From contig NC_091262.1 of the NCBI RefSeq assembly GCF_042477335.2, positions 39,157,001-39,221,000 of the forward strand: DNA of 64,000 nt, written 5' to 3'. Source of the DNA: Ovis canadensis. Taxonomy: Eukaryota > Chordata > Mammalia > Artiodactyla > Bovidae. The notes beneath the pieces are model-generated. The model was given only the letters and a program-made list of their open reading frames with translations, did no database searches and was not told the origin of the DNA. How positions within the stretch are numbered: the first letter of the stretch is position 1; each line of letters starts with the position of its first letter. Both the position numbers and the translations under genes were made by a program. Of the stretch, positions 45,300 through 56,744 are shown in pieces.

Positions 45300-46660
45300 T
45301 CATTATTTTTTTATTAGAAAATCACACATTCCAAGCATTTAAGTAATACAGACCTAAAACAAAGGGAAGAAAAAAGCACCAAGGGATAATTTTTAATAAC
45401 ATTTTGGTCTATAAAGTGTGCATATAGACAATTTTATATCATATTACAGTATGCCATTTACTGGCACACTTTTTAGCTTAAGAATACATCATTAAAAATT
45501 AAACATATCAATACGTTTATTTCTTCAGCATGGCTTATAGTGGCTGCGTGATATTTCATCACGTTGAAGCACTACAGTTTTATATAACCAATCGTTAGCT
45601 ACAAAGGTTATTGCTGATATTTCTCTTATTATAAGCAATATTAAAGAGAATGTATTTGTAGCACTTTCTTTTTTACACGTATTTGACTGTTGCCTTGAGA
45701 TAAGTACTTAGAAGTGTGGATTTGTTTTATTTAAAGGATATGCGTGCTTTAGGTTTTATGCAGATTACTTCCTGTAATGATCACACAAATTTCCTATCTC
45801 TCTTTCTCTCTCATAATGCCTAAGAGTGCTCACTTTTCCACATTCTCCCCTACAGTGGTATGAGTCTTCTTAACCCATACCAGTTCAGCAAGCAAAATAA
45901 AACAAAAAAATCCATAGTGTTTTGGTGCTTCTCCACCTTAGAAAGAAAATATCATTTTCATTTTCTTTACATGTATACATCCTAAGGCAGTCAAACCCAC
46001 TGTGGTTTTAGTTTGCTTTCTTTGATTAGCATGAAAGTGAAAGTCGCTCAGTGTCCACCTCTTTGTGACCCCGTAGACTGGAATTCTCTAGGCCAGAATA
46101 CTGGAGTGGGTAGCCTTTCCTTTCTCCAGGGGATCTTTCCAACCCAGGGATTGAACCCAGGTCTCCCACATTGCAGGAGGATTCTTTACCAGCTGAGCCA
46201 CAAAGAATTTATTATAAGTCTTTATATATTTATATAAATTATATATTATAATTTATATTTACATAAATTATATATATTACATAATAAATTATATAACTGT
46301 TTCTTATACTGTTGCCCATTTTTTCCTTTGCCTTTCTCTCTTTGAATATTGTCTCTGGGACTGTTCATTCTTTCTTACTGATATTTAGAGTTTTCTATGA
46401 TATGCAAAAAATTACTGCACTCTATTTTTTTTTCAATTTCTGTGATGTTTATTGACATGGTAAGTCATTTTCATCTATCCACATTGATCAATCTTTTTCA
46501 TCATGGTTTCAACTTTTAGAATGTTGTGTGGAAATATCTTTTCACAACCTCACCTAAGTCCTGACTCAGATTTTATTCTTTTCATTTAATCTGTTATTTA
46601 TTTTTGTATATGGCAAGGAATAAGTGCTAACTTAATTTTTTACAGTTGGTTAACCAATGT
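45300..46660 (-). repeat. Old L1 3' region, antisense, with Bov-tA insertion
   Basis: Reverse L1M-like phrases (cttatagtggctgcgtgata, gtacttagaagtgtgga). AT-rich alternating TATA sequence at 46209-46300. Broken by a Bov-tA at 46031-46204. Confidence 0.55.
46031..46204 (-). repeat. Bov-tA SINE, antisense, shortened
   Basis: Missing the stretch around the ccaccaggctcctctg part; ends ccagctgagccac. Confidence 0.9.
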
Positions 46661-46663
46661 TTC

Positions 46664-46935
46664 AGAGAAGGCAATGGCAGCCCACTCCAGTACTCTTGCC
46701 TGGAAAATCCCATGGATAGAGGAGCCTAGTAGGCTGCAGTCCATGGGGTCACTAAAGAGTCAGACACAACTGAGTGACTTCACTTTCACTTTTCACTTTC
46801 ATGCATTGGAGAAGGAAATGGCAACCCACTCAAGTGTTCTTGCCTGGAGAATCCCAGGGGTGGGGGAGCTTGGTGGGCCGCCGTCTATGGGGTCGCACAG
46901 AGTCGGACACGACTGAAGCGACTTAGCAGTAGCAA
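46664..46935 (+). repeat. Bov-A2 dimer
   Basis: Two monomers joined at ttcactttcatgcattgg, ending gaagcgacttagcagtagc. Confidence 0.96.
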
Positions 46936-47033
46936 TGGACGTATTTTACTGAATAAACCATTATTTTCTCATTGACTTGAAATGCCACCTTCATCATGGA
47001 ATGACTCCTTAGCTACATTTGTGTATGCCTCTT

Positions 47034-47167
47034 GTCGGGAAGATCCCCTGGAGAAGGAAATGGCAACCCACTCCAGTACCCTTGCCTGGAGAATCCCATG
47101 GACTGAGGAGCCTAGTGGGCTACAGTCCATGGGGTTGCAGAGAGTTGGACATGACTGAGCAACTTCC
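47034..47167 (+). repeat. Bov-tA 3' part
   Basis: Begins at cgggaagatcccctggag; the tRNA-like head is absent. Confidence 0.92.
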
Positions 47168-47757
47168 CTTTGTTTCTTTCTTGTCTTTTTATCTTGCTCC
47201 ATTGATTTATCTGTCAAATTATGGTTACAGGAGCTTTATAGGAAACTTCAGAATTTGTCTATCCAAATAGATCCAGAATTCCTAATTAATTAAAATAAAG
47301 CAAGTAACTATTCAATGTTCCTTCTAAGACACAGACTTCTCACTGTAAAAATGCAAGAACAGCAAAACATAGTAACAAAAACTGGTTAATTAGTAGTTAC
47401 CTTTTACAGCCTTATTTATGAAATTTTCTGCTCCATTTTGACAGGAGGTCCAAGTGGGAACTTATTTTTTTAGTTTTTAAAATTGACTTTCTTTTTAAAT
47501 TAGTACCTATTTTTAAAAATGCAGAAATGTACAGACAATAACCCAAAAGACATCCACGTACCATTGAGATTAAATAGGCATTAACATTTTGTCACGTTTG
47601 CTTGTGTGCTAGTTTTTTTAAAGAACAAGTGGTAGTTCAAGATCTACCTGTTCATCCTTTTGCTTGATCGCCAGCTGTTCACCCCACTGGAGAGGGCGGA
47701 TTCCCTCCCTAGGGTTATGGATACGGTCACCTGACATCTGACTCTGGACAGAGAAGA
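47168..47757. other. Intron 1, possible old LINE sequence
   Basis: The stretch at 47500-47600 resembles a LINE-type phrase (agacatccacgtaccattg); not firmly assigned. Confidence 0.35.
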
Positions 47758-47771
47758 CTGACAGCAGCTTA

Positions 47772-47911
47772 TTTTTTTATTTTTTGTATTTATTAATTTT
47801 GGCCGCACTTCACACATGTGGGCTCTTAGTTCCCCTAGGAGGGATTGAATCCATGCCTTCTGCATTAGAAGCACAGTCTTAATCCTGTGCTTCCATGATC
47901 CCATGAAAGTC
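47772..47911 (-). repeat. CHR SINE, short, antisense
   Basis: Perfect 14-base TSD CTGACAGCAGCTTA at 47758-47771 and 47912-47925. Confidence 0.94.
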
Positions 47912-47929
47912 CTGACAGCAGCTTAATTT

Positions 47930-48470
47930 TTTCTTTAAATTTATTTATATTTAATTGAAGGATAATTGCTTTACAATATTGTTTTGGTTTCTGCCATACA
48001 ATATTGTGTTGGTTTCTGAATCAGCCATAGGTATACATATGTCCCCTCCCTCTTGAACCTCCCTACCACCTCCCACCCCTTCCCACCCCTCTGTGCTTAG
48101 TTACTCAGTTGTGTCCAACTCTTTGAGACCCTGTGGACTGTAGCCCACCAGGCTCCTCTGTCCTTGGGATTCTCTAGGCAAGAATACTGGAGTGGGTAGC
48201 CATTCCCTTCTCCAGGGGATCTTCCTGATCCAGGGATCAAACCCGGGTCTCCTGCATTGTAGGCGGATTCTTTACCATCTGAGCCACCAGGGAAGCCCTT
48301 TACATATGGTAGTATATATATTTCCATGCTACTCTCTCCACTCAGCCCACCTTCTCCTTCCTTACCCAACCCATGTCCATAAGTCTGTTCTCTACCAACA
48401 GCAGCTCATTAACCACATAATTCATAGTCTAGGGGGAGGACACAGCACATCATTCAGGACCACACAGGGA
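47930..48470 (-). repeat. L1 3' end, antisense, split by Bov-tA
   Basis: Reverse L1 3' UTR with a small internal duplication (acaatattgt-ttggtttctg, 47975-48018). The Bov-tA lies at 48090-48297 and L1-like sequence resumes with tttacatatggtag. Confidence 0.85.
48090..48297 (-). repeat. Bov-tA SINE, antisense
   Basis: Complete reverse copy ending gagccaccagggaagccc. Confidence 0.94.
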
Positions 48471-48866
48471 TTGACTCAGGAGCTGAGTGAACACGCATGG
48501 TCTGTTGAGGGCAGGCTTCATAGTAACAAAGGGGTGAGGGGACCCCTGGTTTCCATGGGAGGCTGTGATTGTCTTATTTGAATATCCCTGGGCTTGCAGG
48601 GTACCAACACTTGCTGCTTGGGGATAAGTAGAGACTGCCAGATTCCCTTGACGAGGAGAGTTGTCTTGCTCCAGGATCCTATCTGGGAGCAGAGTGGGGA
48701 GAGGAACTTGTGACTAGATCCTTACAGGACAGCTCTTAACGTTGAGATTTAATTTTAGACCTTAAACTGCATTTTTCCTTCCCCTTCTTTCTCTCCAAAG
48801 GAAACCCTCTGCTAAACATGGTATGAATCATTTCCATATACGTTTGTGTACCTTCCTTTTTATATA
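48471..48866. other. Intron 1, nothing recognised
   Basis: No named repeat. Confidence 0.5.
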
Positions 48867-48867
48867 A

Positions 48868-49072
48868 AATGTTAGTTGCTCTGTCATGTCCTTCTTGTTA
48901 GGGACCCCACTGACTGTAGCCCACCAGGCTTCTCTGTCCACGGGTTTCTCCAGGCAAGAATACTGGAGTGGGTTGCCATGCCCTCCTCCAGGGGATCTTC
49001 CTGGACCAGGAATTGAACCCAGGTTTCCTGCATTGCTACAGATTCTTTACCATCTGAGCCACTAGGGAATCC
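48868..49072 (-). repeat. Bov-tA SINE, antisense
   Basis: Reverse copy ending gagccactagggaatccc. Confidence 0.92.
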
Positions 49073-49104
49073 CTTGTTTAACTTGAGCCTTACCACTATT
49101 GCCA

Positions 49105-49290
49105 AATTACTTAATGTTCACCAGACACTAATACATGTAAAAAGAGGTAGATACTATTATCATTCCCATTTTACAGCCAAGGAAACTGAGGCAAAGAGAA
49201 TTTGTTCAAGTCACACAGCTTGTAAGTGGAAGAGCTTTAATTTGAACTTAAGCAATTGAGCTCCAGAGTCTATGACCTTTAACTATTATA
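49105..49290 (-). repeat. MIR SINE, antisense
   Basis: ttttacagccaaggaaactg, gtcacacagcttgtaagtgg; a well-preserved MIR core. Confidence 0.88.
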
Positions 49291-49485
49291 CCAATCTGCC
49301 TGTAAAAGCTACCAACTATATTCTGATTTGGTTTTGACTCATATTTTCTTATCCCATTGGCATGCTTGCATCCTTCCTGTGACAGCATTTAGGTATACCT
49401 ATTATAGGTAGCATTTGACTGCAGTTGTTTTTTTTTTTTTTTTTTAATCCACTTTGAGAGTCACAGTCTTTTAACCAGTAAATTT

Positions 49486-49784
49486 TCATACTGTTCATAC
49501 TGTTCACAGGGTTCTCAAGGCAAGAATACTGAAGTGATTTGCCATCCCCTTATCCAGTAGACCACTTTTTTATCAGGAAAAGGACTACGTTTTGCTGGGA
49601 AAGATTGAGGGCAGGAGGAGAAGGGGACAACAGAGGATGAGATGGTTACGTGGCATTACTGACTTAATGAAAATGAGTTTGAGCAAATTCTGGGAGATGG
49701 TGAAGGACAGGAAAAGATTGGCATTTTGCAGTCCGTAGGGTCACAAAGCAACCTAGTGATTTAGCAACTGAACAACAACAACAA
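49486..49784 (+). repeat. Internally deleted BovB
   Basis: A BovB 5'-region phrase (ggttctcaaggcaagaatac) is joined to the BovB 3' end (ctgggaaagattgagggcag to gcaactgaacaac). Perfect 13-base TSD AACCAGTAAATTT at 49473-49485 and 49785-49797. Confidence 0.85.
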
Positions 49785-49797
49785 AACCAGTAAATTT

Positions 49798-51325
49798 AGC
49801 GTGTTTACATTTATTCTGTATGATGTATTTGGAAACATTTCTGTCATCTTATTTGTAATTTTTACTTGCCCTCTTTAGCAGTTTTGTGGAGGAAAACTGC
49901 CGTGAAGGGAGAAAGGGGCGTCCTTTCAGTTAGAAATTTATTGCAGGTGACACAAGGGAGGTAGAAATTCCCATCCATAAATTTTAGATTCCTAGATGAA
50001 TGCCTTCTTTTAATAGTTTCATTGAATCCAGAGTTTCACTGAATCACAGTAGCATCCATCATCCTGGGGAAAAAACACCAAAATCCAAAACAACAAGCCA
50101 GGCCAATACCCAGATGCTGCAGAGACATTCTCTTTGTTGTGCTTTTCATGAGTGTAAAGTGAGGACACTGTGCCCACACTGCATCTTGGCACATTGTTTC
50201 AGGGTTGGAAAGATCAATATGTCATTGCATCTGGGAAAACATTAATAAGAACACCTTATAACCAAGTTTCACTCCTCCAGCTCAAGGTTTGTATCATTTG
50301 TCCTCATCAGATTTTTGGATTGGTTGGCAAAGGAAAGAGGAAAGCTTTAAGGGAGTTGGTGGAGATGAAATTCAGAGAGCTTGTCTTCTGTCTGAAGATT
50401 CATGTGGCAGTTCTGCAAGTTATAGTCCTAAATCATGTCCTTTTCTTCTTCTCCGTTTTGATCATCTGATGTCAACACTTTGAGCAGTTACAAATGCATA
50501 AGGTTATGAAAAGGTGGACATTCATTTGAGCCTCGTAGACTGGACAGCTGCATTAGTCAAGCTGGAGCACAACGTGAGAGTCACACATGGCATCACGAGG
50601 GAGTGGGGAAAAGTCCAGAATCTGGTTCCAGCCCTTCCCGAAGCTGTAGATGTGTGGTGGAAATAGCCATGTGTCCGGAGGTGGAAAAGCCTGGAGTTCT
50701 CCTGGCTGTGTGTATGCAGGAGGAGTTGCAGACTAGAGAATGTGGGCCCCAGTCTGTGCGTCCTGTGGGCAGACGCTCATCTGCGCTGCAGGGCCAGCCC
50801 TTCTGGCACCTGCTCTGTCGCTGCTCCCAGCTTCCGCTGCCTGCAGAATCGAGTCCAGACACCTGGCCCAGATTGAGCACCCTGCCTTCTCTGGATGCCC
50901 CCTTGCTTATCCTGACCATACAGACAGACTCTACCACGTCACCCCTTCATGCCTCTGCCCTCTGCTTTGGAGTCTTCCGTCTCCTTCCTCCAGACCATCA
51001 TACACCCTCCCTCTCCAGTCTTCGAGGCCGTTGCCGATGGTGCGTCCTTGGCAAAACTGGCCTTTCCCAGTGGCTGGGACTCATCTCACTCTCCCGAGGT
51101 CCCCAGCCTCTGGTTTCTGCTTCTCTGAGGCCTGACAGTTTCTACACAGACACTTGTGAAAATGGCAAGGTGTCAGGAGCCCTGCAACCTGGAGCTGATT
51201 ATACCACTAGCTCTCCATGTAGTTTTGGAAAACGATGGTGCTCTGCCCTATTTTCCAGTCTGTAAGGGGGAGGGGCTTGGCCTGGGGGCTCACAGTGGTC
51301 CCTTGCTCAGTGTACATACTATTGC
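49798..51325. other. Intron 1, mostly unassigned
   Basis: Unique-looking. The pyrimidine-rich 50860-51130 part may derive from an old L2. The 220-codon open frame at 50603-51265 shows no protein family resemblance. Confidence 0.45.
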
Positions 51326-51335
51326 TCAGATGACT

Positions 51336-51760
51336 TGTATGTATGAATGTGTGTGAATGTTTGAGTGTGTCTGGGTGTGTGTCTCTGGGTGTGAACATGT
51401 GTGAGTATGTGAGTGTGTCTGTGAGTTATGTCTCTATGTGAATGTGAGTGTATAAGTGTGTCTGTGTGTCTCTGTGAACATGTATGATTGTATGAGTGTA
51501 TCTGTATGAATGTGTGTTGAGTGTCTTGAGTGTGTGTCTCTGAATGTGTGTGAGTGTATGGGTGTGTCTGTGAATGTGTGTCTATGTGTATATGTCTCTG
51601 TGTGAACATGTATGAGAGTGTCTGTATGAATGTGTGTGAGTGTATGAACATGTCTGTGTATCTGTGTGTGAACATGTATGAGTGTGTGTGTGAGAGTATG
51701 AGTGTGTCTGTGTGTGTCTCTATGTGTGACTGCGTGTATGTCTCCGTGTGCACACACCTG
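51336..51760 (+). repeat. TGTG/TGAGTG minisatellite
   Basis: About 425 bases of imperfect TGTGAGTGTGTCTG-type units. A longer phrase containing tgtgaacatgt recurs near 51400, 51475, 51600 and 51668, suggesting higher-order units. Confidence 0.93.
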
Positions 51761-52175
51761 TGCACCTTCCACGGCAGATTCGCTTAGCCCCTAGAGATCT
51801 CGGGCTGATATTTCCTCTTTGCTCTGCCATCACTCAGAGCAGCGTCCAAGATCCAGCATTCAGCAAGTTTGGCTTCAGACCCAGCATTCCCTTCTCCCTC
51901 TGGCCCCATTTCCCTCGTCCTTCTGCGCAGGTGTCCGAGTGGTGATGCTGCACCCTCCAGGCTGCTGTGGATGTTCTGTGTGAAGCCCCGGCACATAGTA
52001 GGTGCTCTGGCTGCAGTACCCATCCCGCTCAGCATCCCCCCCACACCAGCTCACTTCTGTCCCTTGGCAGTGATGCTTTCCCTCCTCCTGGCACAAGACA
52101 GAGCCTGCTACTCTGCCCATAGCATCCTCAACCCAGGCTGTGGTCCATCTGGGCCCCAGGCAGCTCACATTCCCT
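51761..52175. other. Intron 1, nothing firm
   Basis: A short L2-like phrase (cggcacatagtaggtgctc) at 51988-52006; otherwise unassigned. Confidence 0.4.
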
Positions 52176-52182
52176 CCCCTTT

Positions 52183-52300
52183 CTTCAGTTTCCTCATCTG
52201 CTAAATGGGAGCACTCTTCCCACACTGCAGAGCTGTTTTGTGACCTGAGGAGGTAGCTGCCAGGGACTGTGTGCTGCAGGCCGGATCCTATTGCACTGTC
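52183..52300 (+). repeat. MIR remnant
   Basis: agtttcctcatctgctaaat and the following ggagcactcttccc; partial copy. Confidence 0.65.
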
Positions 52301-53319
52301 ACTGAGCCCAGAAATTGTTTTTCCATTGGCCTCTCTTTTGCTCCTTATTCCTCTCTGGCATTCATTGGCACATTGTAGAAAATCTACATGGGTTTCTCTG
52401 CAGTGATTAATCATCTTAAACACACAGCAGGCATGTGTCCATTGGCACAGGGTCACCTGCCTACCCTGCCAGCCGTTCATAATCCCCTAAATTTCAGTCT
52501 TAATAGAAAACAACTCTGGTTTAGACAGATCCCACTTGTGTTGCCTTTATTCACTTCAGGAGATGCTGGGGCTTGATTTTCCAAGTTCTTATTTGACCTG
52601 GGATTAGTAGAATTTTCACCACATAAAGTAGAATAGAAAGTTGAGACAATCTCGCAGGAAAGTGGGATCTTGGGTTTGGGCGAGGTCCATGGGGTTGGAC
52701 TGCAAGTCCAGCTCTGAGGATCCTTGTTACTCCCGCTTGCTACTTGCAGGGCTCCGAACTTGTTTGCTGGTCTGTTAGAAACTTATAGTGAAAGAAGCCT
52801 CCTAAGATTGTTACAAAAATTCTAGAAATCTCTGAAATAATTCTAGAATTTCTGAAAGTGCTTTGTGTCCCCTGTATATAAAATCTGATGTGCCTGAGTT
52901 GTAATTGCTCTTCCCTCAGTATTTATATTCATTTGTCCCCTGCTCAGGTTTCTGTGCCTGTTTCCTTGAAGATTGAGCTTGGCAGGTTGTCCTCACCTGG
53001 AACAAACCAGAACATCCTGACACGCAGCACTCCCATCAGACGAAGTGGGCAGATGGGGCAGGGAAGGAGAGCTGTGTGGGGAAATGGGGGTTTCCCTGTG
53101 ACTTGCTCTGGGCAGGAGCAGAGCCTCTCAGGGCTCAACTGCCTTTTCCATACAAGAAAATCCAGGCCGCTCATCTCTGCATGTCCCTGCAGACGTTCAT
53201 GGAGAGAGGGTATAGATTCTCATTGGGAGCACTGCCTTCAGGATGGAGAGAGAACCCGTGGTCCAGAGCAGCTGAAAGTTAACCCCTAAAAAAGACACTG
53301 TTCTCCTAGAAAACAGGCT
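52301..53319. other. Intron 1, nothing recognised
   Basis: Repeat-poor stretch of about 1 kb, with no coding signal. Confidence 0.5.
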
Positions 53320-53321
53320 CT

Positions 53322-53541
53322 GTGTGTGTGTGCTCTCAGTTGTGTCCCATTCTTTGTGACCCCATGGACTGTAACCCATCAGGCTCCTCTGTCCATGGGA
53401 TTTCCCAGGCAAGAATACTGGAGTGGGTTGCCGTTTCCTTCTCCAGGGAATCTTCCTGACCCAGGGACTGAATCCACGTCTCTTGCCCCTCCTGCACTGG
53501 CAGGCGGGTTCTTTATCACTAGCACCACTTGGGAAGCTCCA
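53322..53541 (-). repeat. Bov-tA SINE, antisense
   Basis: Reverse copy starting with GT repeats and ending gcaccacttgggaagctcc. Confidence 0.93.
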
Positions 53542-53807
53542 TGGCTGTGTATGGGCCAGGTCAACTTGACAATCTATAAGTCAATCATCAAAATGCCTTT
53601 GCTAAGTAGTGACTGGCAAGGTTCTCATGTGTAATTTGATATTTCCTTATAAATCTCAGAAATTGGGTCCATATTTATCCATGAGAAGTTTACTTTCTCT
53701 TGTAATGCTTTGTTAAGCTTTTGGCTTGATGTTTTTCATTTTTCCATCCAAGTTTCATTAATGTAGATTTTTCTTTCCACTTCAAAATAAGATTAATTAT
53801 TGTTTGT

Positions 53808-53985
53808 ATGTGTGTCCTAAATCGCTTCAGCCATGTCCGACTCTTTGCGACCCTATGGACTGTAGCTCTCCAGGCTCCTCTGTCCATGGGATTTTCCAGG
53901 CAAGAATACTGGGGTGGGTTGCCGTGCCCTCCTACAGGGAACCTTCCCAACCCAGGGATCAAACCCGCATCTCTTAACATCTCCT
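53808..53985 (-). repeat. Bov-tA SINE, antisense, head truncated
   Basis: Reverse copy from aaatcgcttcagccatgtcc to aaacccgcatctc. Confidence 0.92.
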
Positions 53986-54059
53986 GTGTTGATTTGGTGA
54001 TGGCAAAAGATAATGTGTGGTCATGGTAGGAATTTTGGAAAAGAAGGAAAATTATGAAG

Positions 54060-54525
54060 AAAATATTAACATTACCTATAAAAAATAAGAACTGTCATTG
54101 AGTGGGAAGGGATATGAGGGACTTTGGGGGCAATGGGAACATTCTAGATCTTATAGGGGTTTTGCTTTTAACACAGGCACACACATTTGTTACAACTTCA
54201 GCAAATACAAATTTTGTACACTTCATTGTATGTAAATCTTATTAATAAAAGAGAAACTGTAAACAATTATTGGACTTAGGTTAATTATAGGCACAGTGAA
54301 ATCTTTAGGAGGAGGTGCACAGATGTTTGCAATTTGTTTTGAAGTGCATTTAAAAAAATAAGATGGCTTCATGAAGGGTAGATGGATAGATACGTGATAA
54401 AGCAAATATAGTAAAATGTTAATGGTGGAATCCAGATGGTGGTTATATGAGTGTTCACTGTAAAATTCTTTCAACTTCGCTGTATGTTTGAAAATTTGCA
54501 TAATAAAATATTGAGAAACAAAGAT
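54060..54525 (+). repeat. Two old L1 3' ends
   Basis: L1M-like 3' UTR phrases at 54180-54250 (cacttcattgtatgtaaatc) and 54375-54520 (gataaagcaaatatagtaaa, gtttgaaaatttgcataata). Confidence 0.65.
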
Positions 54526-54946
54526 GACTAATTCAGAATGAAAATCTATATTTTCAATCCAAAGGTAACAGCCATTAACATTTTAGTGTATATTATTTTC
54601 TTTCAGTTTCATTTCCAAAAAGATATAATTTTATATAATTAAGATCTTACTACAGATACAGATTCATTTTTACATTTTCACTCAGAATGTCATTCCTCAG
54701 TTTTCCTTTGTCATCAAAAGTCTCCAATGTGTAATTTTATAATTAAGATATAATTTACATAAGTAAAATTCACACGTTTTAGCCCACAGTTCTATGAGTT
54801 TTGACAAATGCAGAGAGACAGGTAACCACCACTCCAATCATCCAGTTTTGCCTGGAGTTTTGCCTACACCTTGCTTCACATCCAGTGTCTGGCAACCACG
54901 GATCTGTTTTTCAGAATATAATAAAAATGGAACCGTATAATAAGAG

Positions 54947-55165
54947 GGGCTTCCCTGGTGACTCAATTGATAAAGAATCTGCCTGTAGTGAAGGAGATTC
55001 GATCTCCTTCAGGGTTCGATCCCTGAGTCAGGAAGATCCCCTGGAGAAGGAAATGGCAACCCACTCCAGTATCGTTGCCTGGGAAATCCCATGGACAGAG
55101 GAGCCTGGCAGGCTACAGTCCATGGATTCACAAGAGTGGACATGACTTAGCGACAAAATCACCAC
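54947..55165 (+). repeat. Bov-tA SINE, sense
   Basis: Full copy with a small duplication around gagattcgatctccttcagg. Lies 1.5 kb upstream of the coding exon. Confidence 0.94.
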
Positions 55166-55309
55166 ATGATAGGTAGCCTTTTGAGTCTGGCTTCTTTCAT
55201 TCAAGCACCATACATTTCAGATTCATTCATGTCATTTACTACATGTACTGGTAATTTGTACCTTTTTATTAATGAGTAGTATTCCATCGTAAGGATATAC
55301 ATTAATGTA

Positions 55310-55587
55310 ATTTATTTATTTTGTGGTTGCCCTGGGTCGTTGTTGCTGTGCACAGGCTTTCTCTAGTTGCAATGAGCAGAGTCTATTCTGCATTGTGGTG
55401 CACCGGCTTCTCATGGCAGTAACTTCTCTTGTTGCAGAGCACAGTCTCTAGGGCATGGGGGCTCACTAGTTGTGGTGTGGGGGCTTAGTTGCTCCACAGC
55501 ATGTGAAATCTTTCCAGACCAGGGATCTAACCCATATCCTCTGCATTGATAGGAGGATTCTTATCCACTATACCACCAGGGAAGTCC
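55310..55587 (-). repeat. CHR SINE, long form, antisense
   Basis: Perfect 12-base TSD TACATTAATGTA at 55298-55309 and 55588-55599. Confidence 0.96.
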
Positions 55588-55644
55588 TACATTAATGTAG
55601 TTTTAATGCTTGTAAGAAATCACTGTATATCATAGCGTGCTTTA

Positions 55645-56160
55645 AGATGCTTACTCCTTGGAAGAAAAGCAGAGACGTTACTTTGCCAACAAAGGTCCAT
55701 CTAGTCAAGGCTATGGTTTTTCCAGTGGTCACATATGTATGTGAGAGTTGGACTGCAAAGAAAGCTGAGTGCCGAAGAATTGATGCTTTTGAACTGTGGT
55801 GTTGGAGAAGACTCCTGAGAGTCCCTTGGACTGCAAGGAGATCCAACCAGTCCATTCTGAAGGAGATCAGCCCTGGGATTTCTTTGGAAGGAATGATGCT
55901 AAAGCTGAAACTCCAGTACTTTGGCCACCTCATGCGAAGAGTTGACTCATTGGAAAAGACTCTGATGCTGGGAGGGATTGGGAGCAGGAGGAGAAGGGGA
56001 CGACAGAGGATGAAATGGCTGGATAGCATCACCAACTCGATGGATGTGAGTTTGAGTGAACTCTGGGAGTTGGTGATGGACAAGGAGGCCTGGTGTGCTG
56101 TGATTCATGGGGTCGCGAAGAGTTGGACACGACTGAGCAACTGAACTGAATTGAACTGAA
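55645..56160 (+). repeat. BovB LINE 3' fragment
   Basis: Starts taagatgcttactccttgg. About 40 bases of consensus are missing after ggaag, and it runs to gaactgaattgaactgaa. It ends about 530 bases before the coding exon. Confidence 0.95.
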
Positions 56161-56640
56161 TATTCAGATATTTAAGATGTTTTATTTTTCATTATTATAA
56201 TTACCATTGTAATGAGCATCTTTTTTATGATTGTAACTATTTAAAAGAATATTTTATTACAGCATAGCTGATTTGCATTGTTGTGTTTCAGGTGTACAGC
56301 AAAGTGAGTCAGTTGCACATGTACACAGTGAACATTTTTATGCAAAATCAAAGTCATCCTTAATTTCTTTAGGTAGATTTCCTTTAGTCATTCATAATGT
56401 ATTTAGGTAGTTCCCCAGAAAGTTGAAAGCCCTTGCCCAGCATCTAAGTGCTAATCAATAGGTTAAGACGAAAATCTAGATTTCCCAGTTTCCAGGACCA
56501 GTGTTCCTTGGAAGGGAATTACAATGTGGTATTTTATAAATATTTTTAAAGCATTTACAACATTTCTAAGCATTAAAAAGTCTTTCCTTGCATTTCTTTA
56601 CGTGGTTCAGGACCAGCTTGACTTAAAACTCCACTGATGT
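56161..56640. other. End of intron 1, possible old L1
   Basis: The stretch at 56250-56325 (gtttcaggtgtacagcaaag) resembles an antisense L1 3' end; the rest is unassigned. Confidence 0.5.
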
Positions 56641-56685
56641 TTCTAATCCTCTTTTCCCCTCCGTACTATTTTTCCATATTATCAG

Positions 56686-56744
56686 TCCCGCAGAACTGAC
56701 TCGAAGTTTCCAGTGTCGCCAGCTAGCCTGTGAAATTCTAAGCC
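56686..56744 (+). other. MINAR1: 5' untranslated part of the MINAR1 coding exon
   Basis: A pyrimidine-rich stretch at about 56649-56680 runs into two possible acceptors: an AG ending at 56685 and another at 56693. Either would place a short untranslated leader before the ATG at 56745. Which one is used cannot be decided from the sequence; it needs transcript data. Confidence 0.6.

Larger units (their letters stand above)
54720..55640 (-). repeat. L1M 3' UTR, antisense, with Bov-tA and CHR insertions
   Basis: Reverse L1M phrases: gttttgacaaatgcagagag, ctggcaaccacggatctg and gagtagtattccatcgtaag. Confidence 0.75.
34357..56685 (+). other. MINAR1: Probable MINAR1 intron 1
   Basis: This span of about 22.3 kb lies between the candidate first exon and the first coding exon. 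It is filled with SINEs, BovB, L1, L2 and MLT1 copies separated by stretches without recognised content. The boundaries depend on the candidate donor at 34356 and on the choice between two acceptors near 56685. Confidence 0.5.

Noticed and set aside
50603..51265. 220-codon open frame in MINAR1 intron 1
   Set aside because: No family resemblance and no splice context; overlapping frames on both strands suggest chance.
51319..51765. 148- and 112-codon minus-strand frames rich in His, Thr and Ser
   Set aside because: They are translations of the TGTG minisatellite, open in several frames because the repeat lacks stops.
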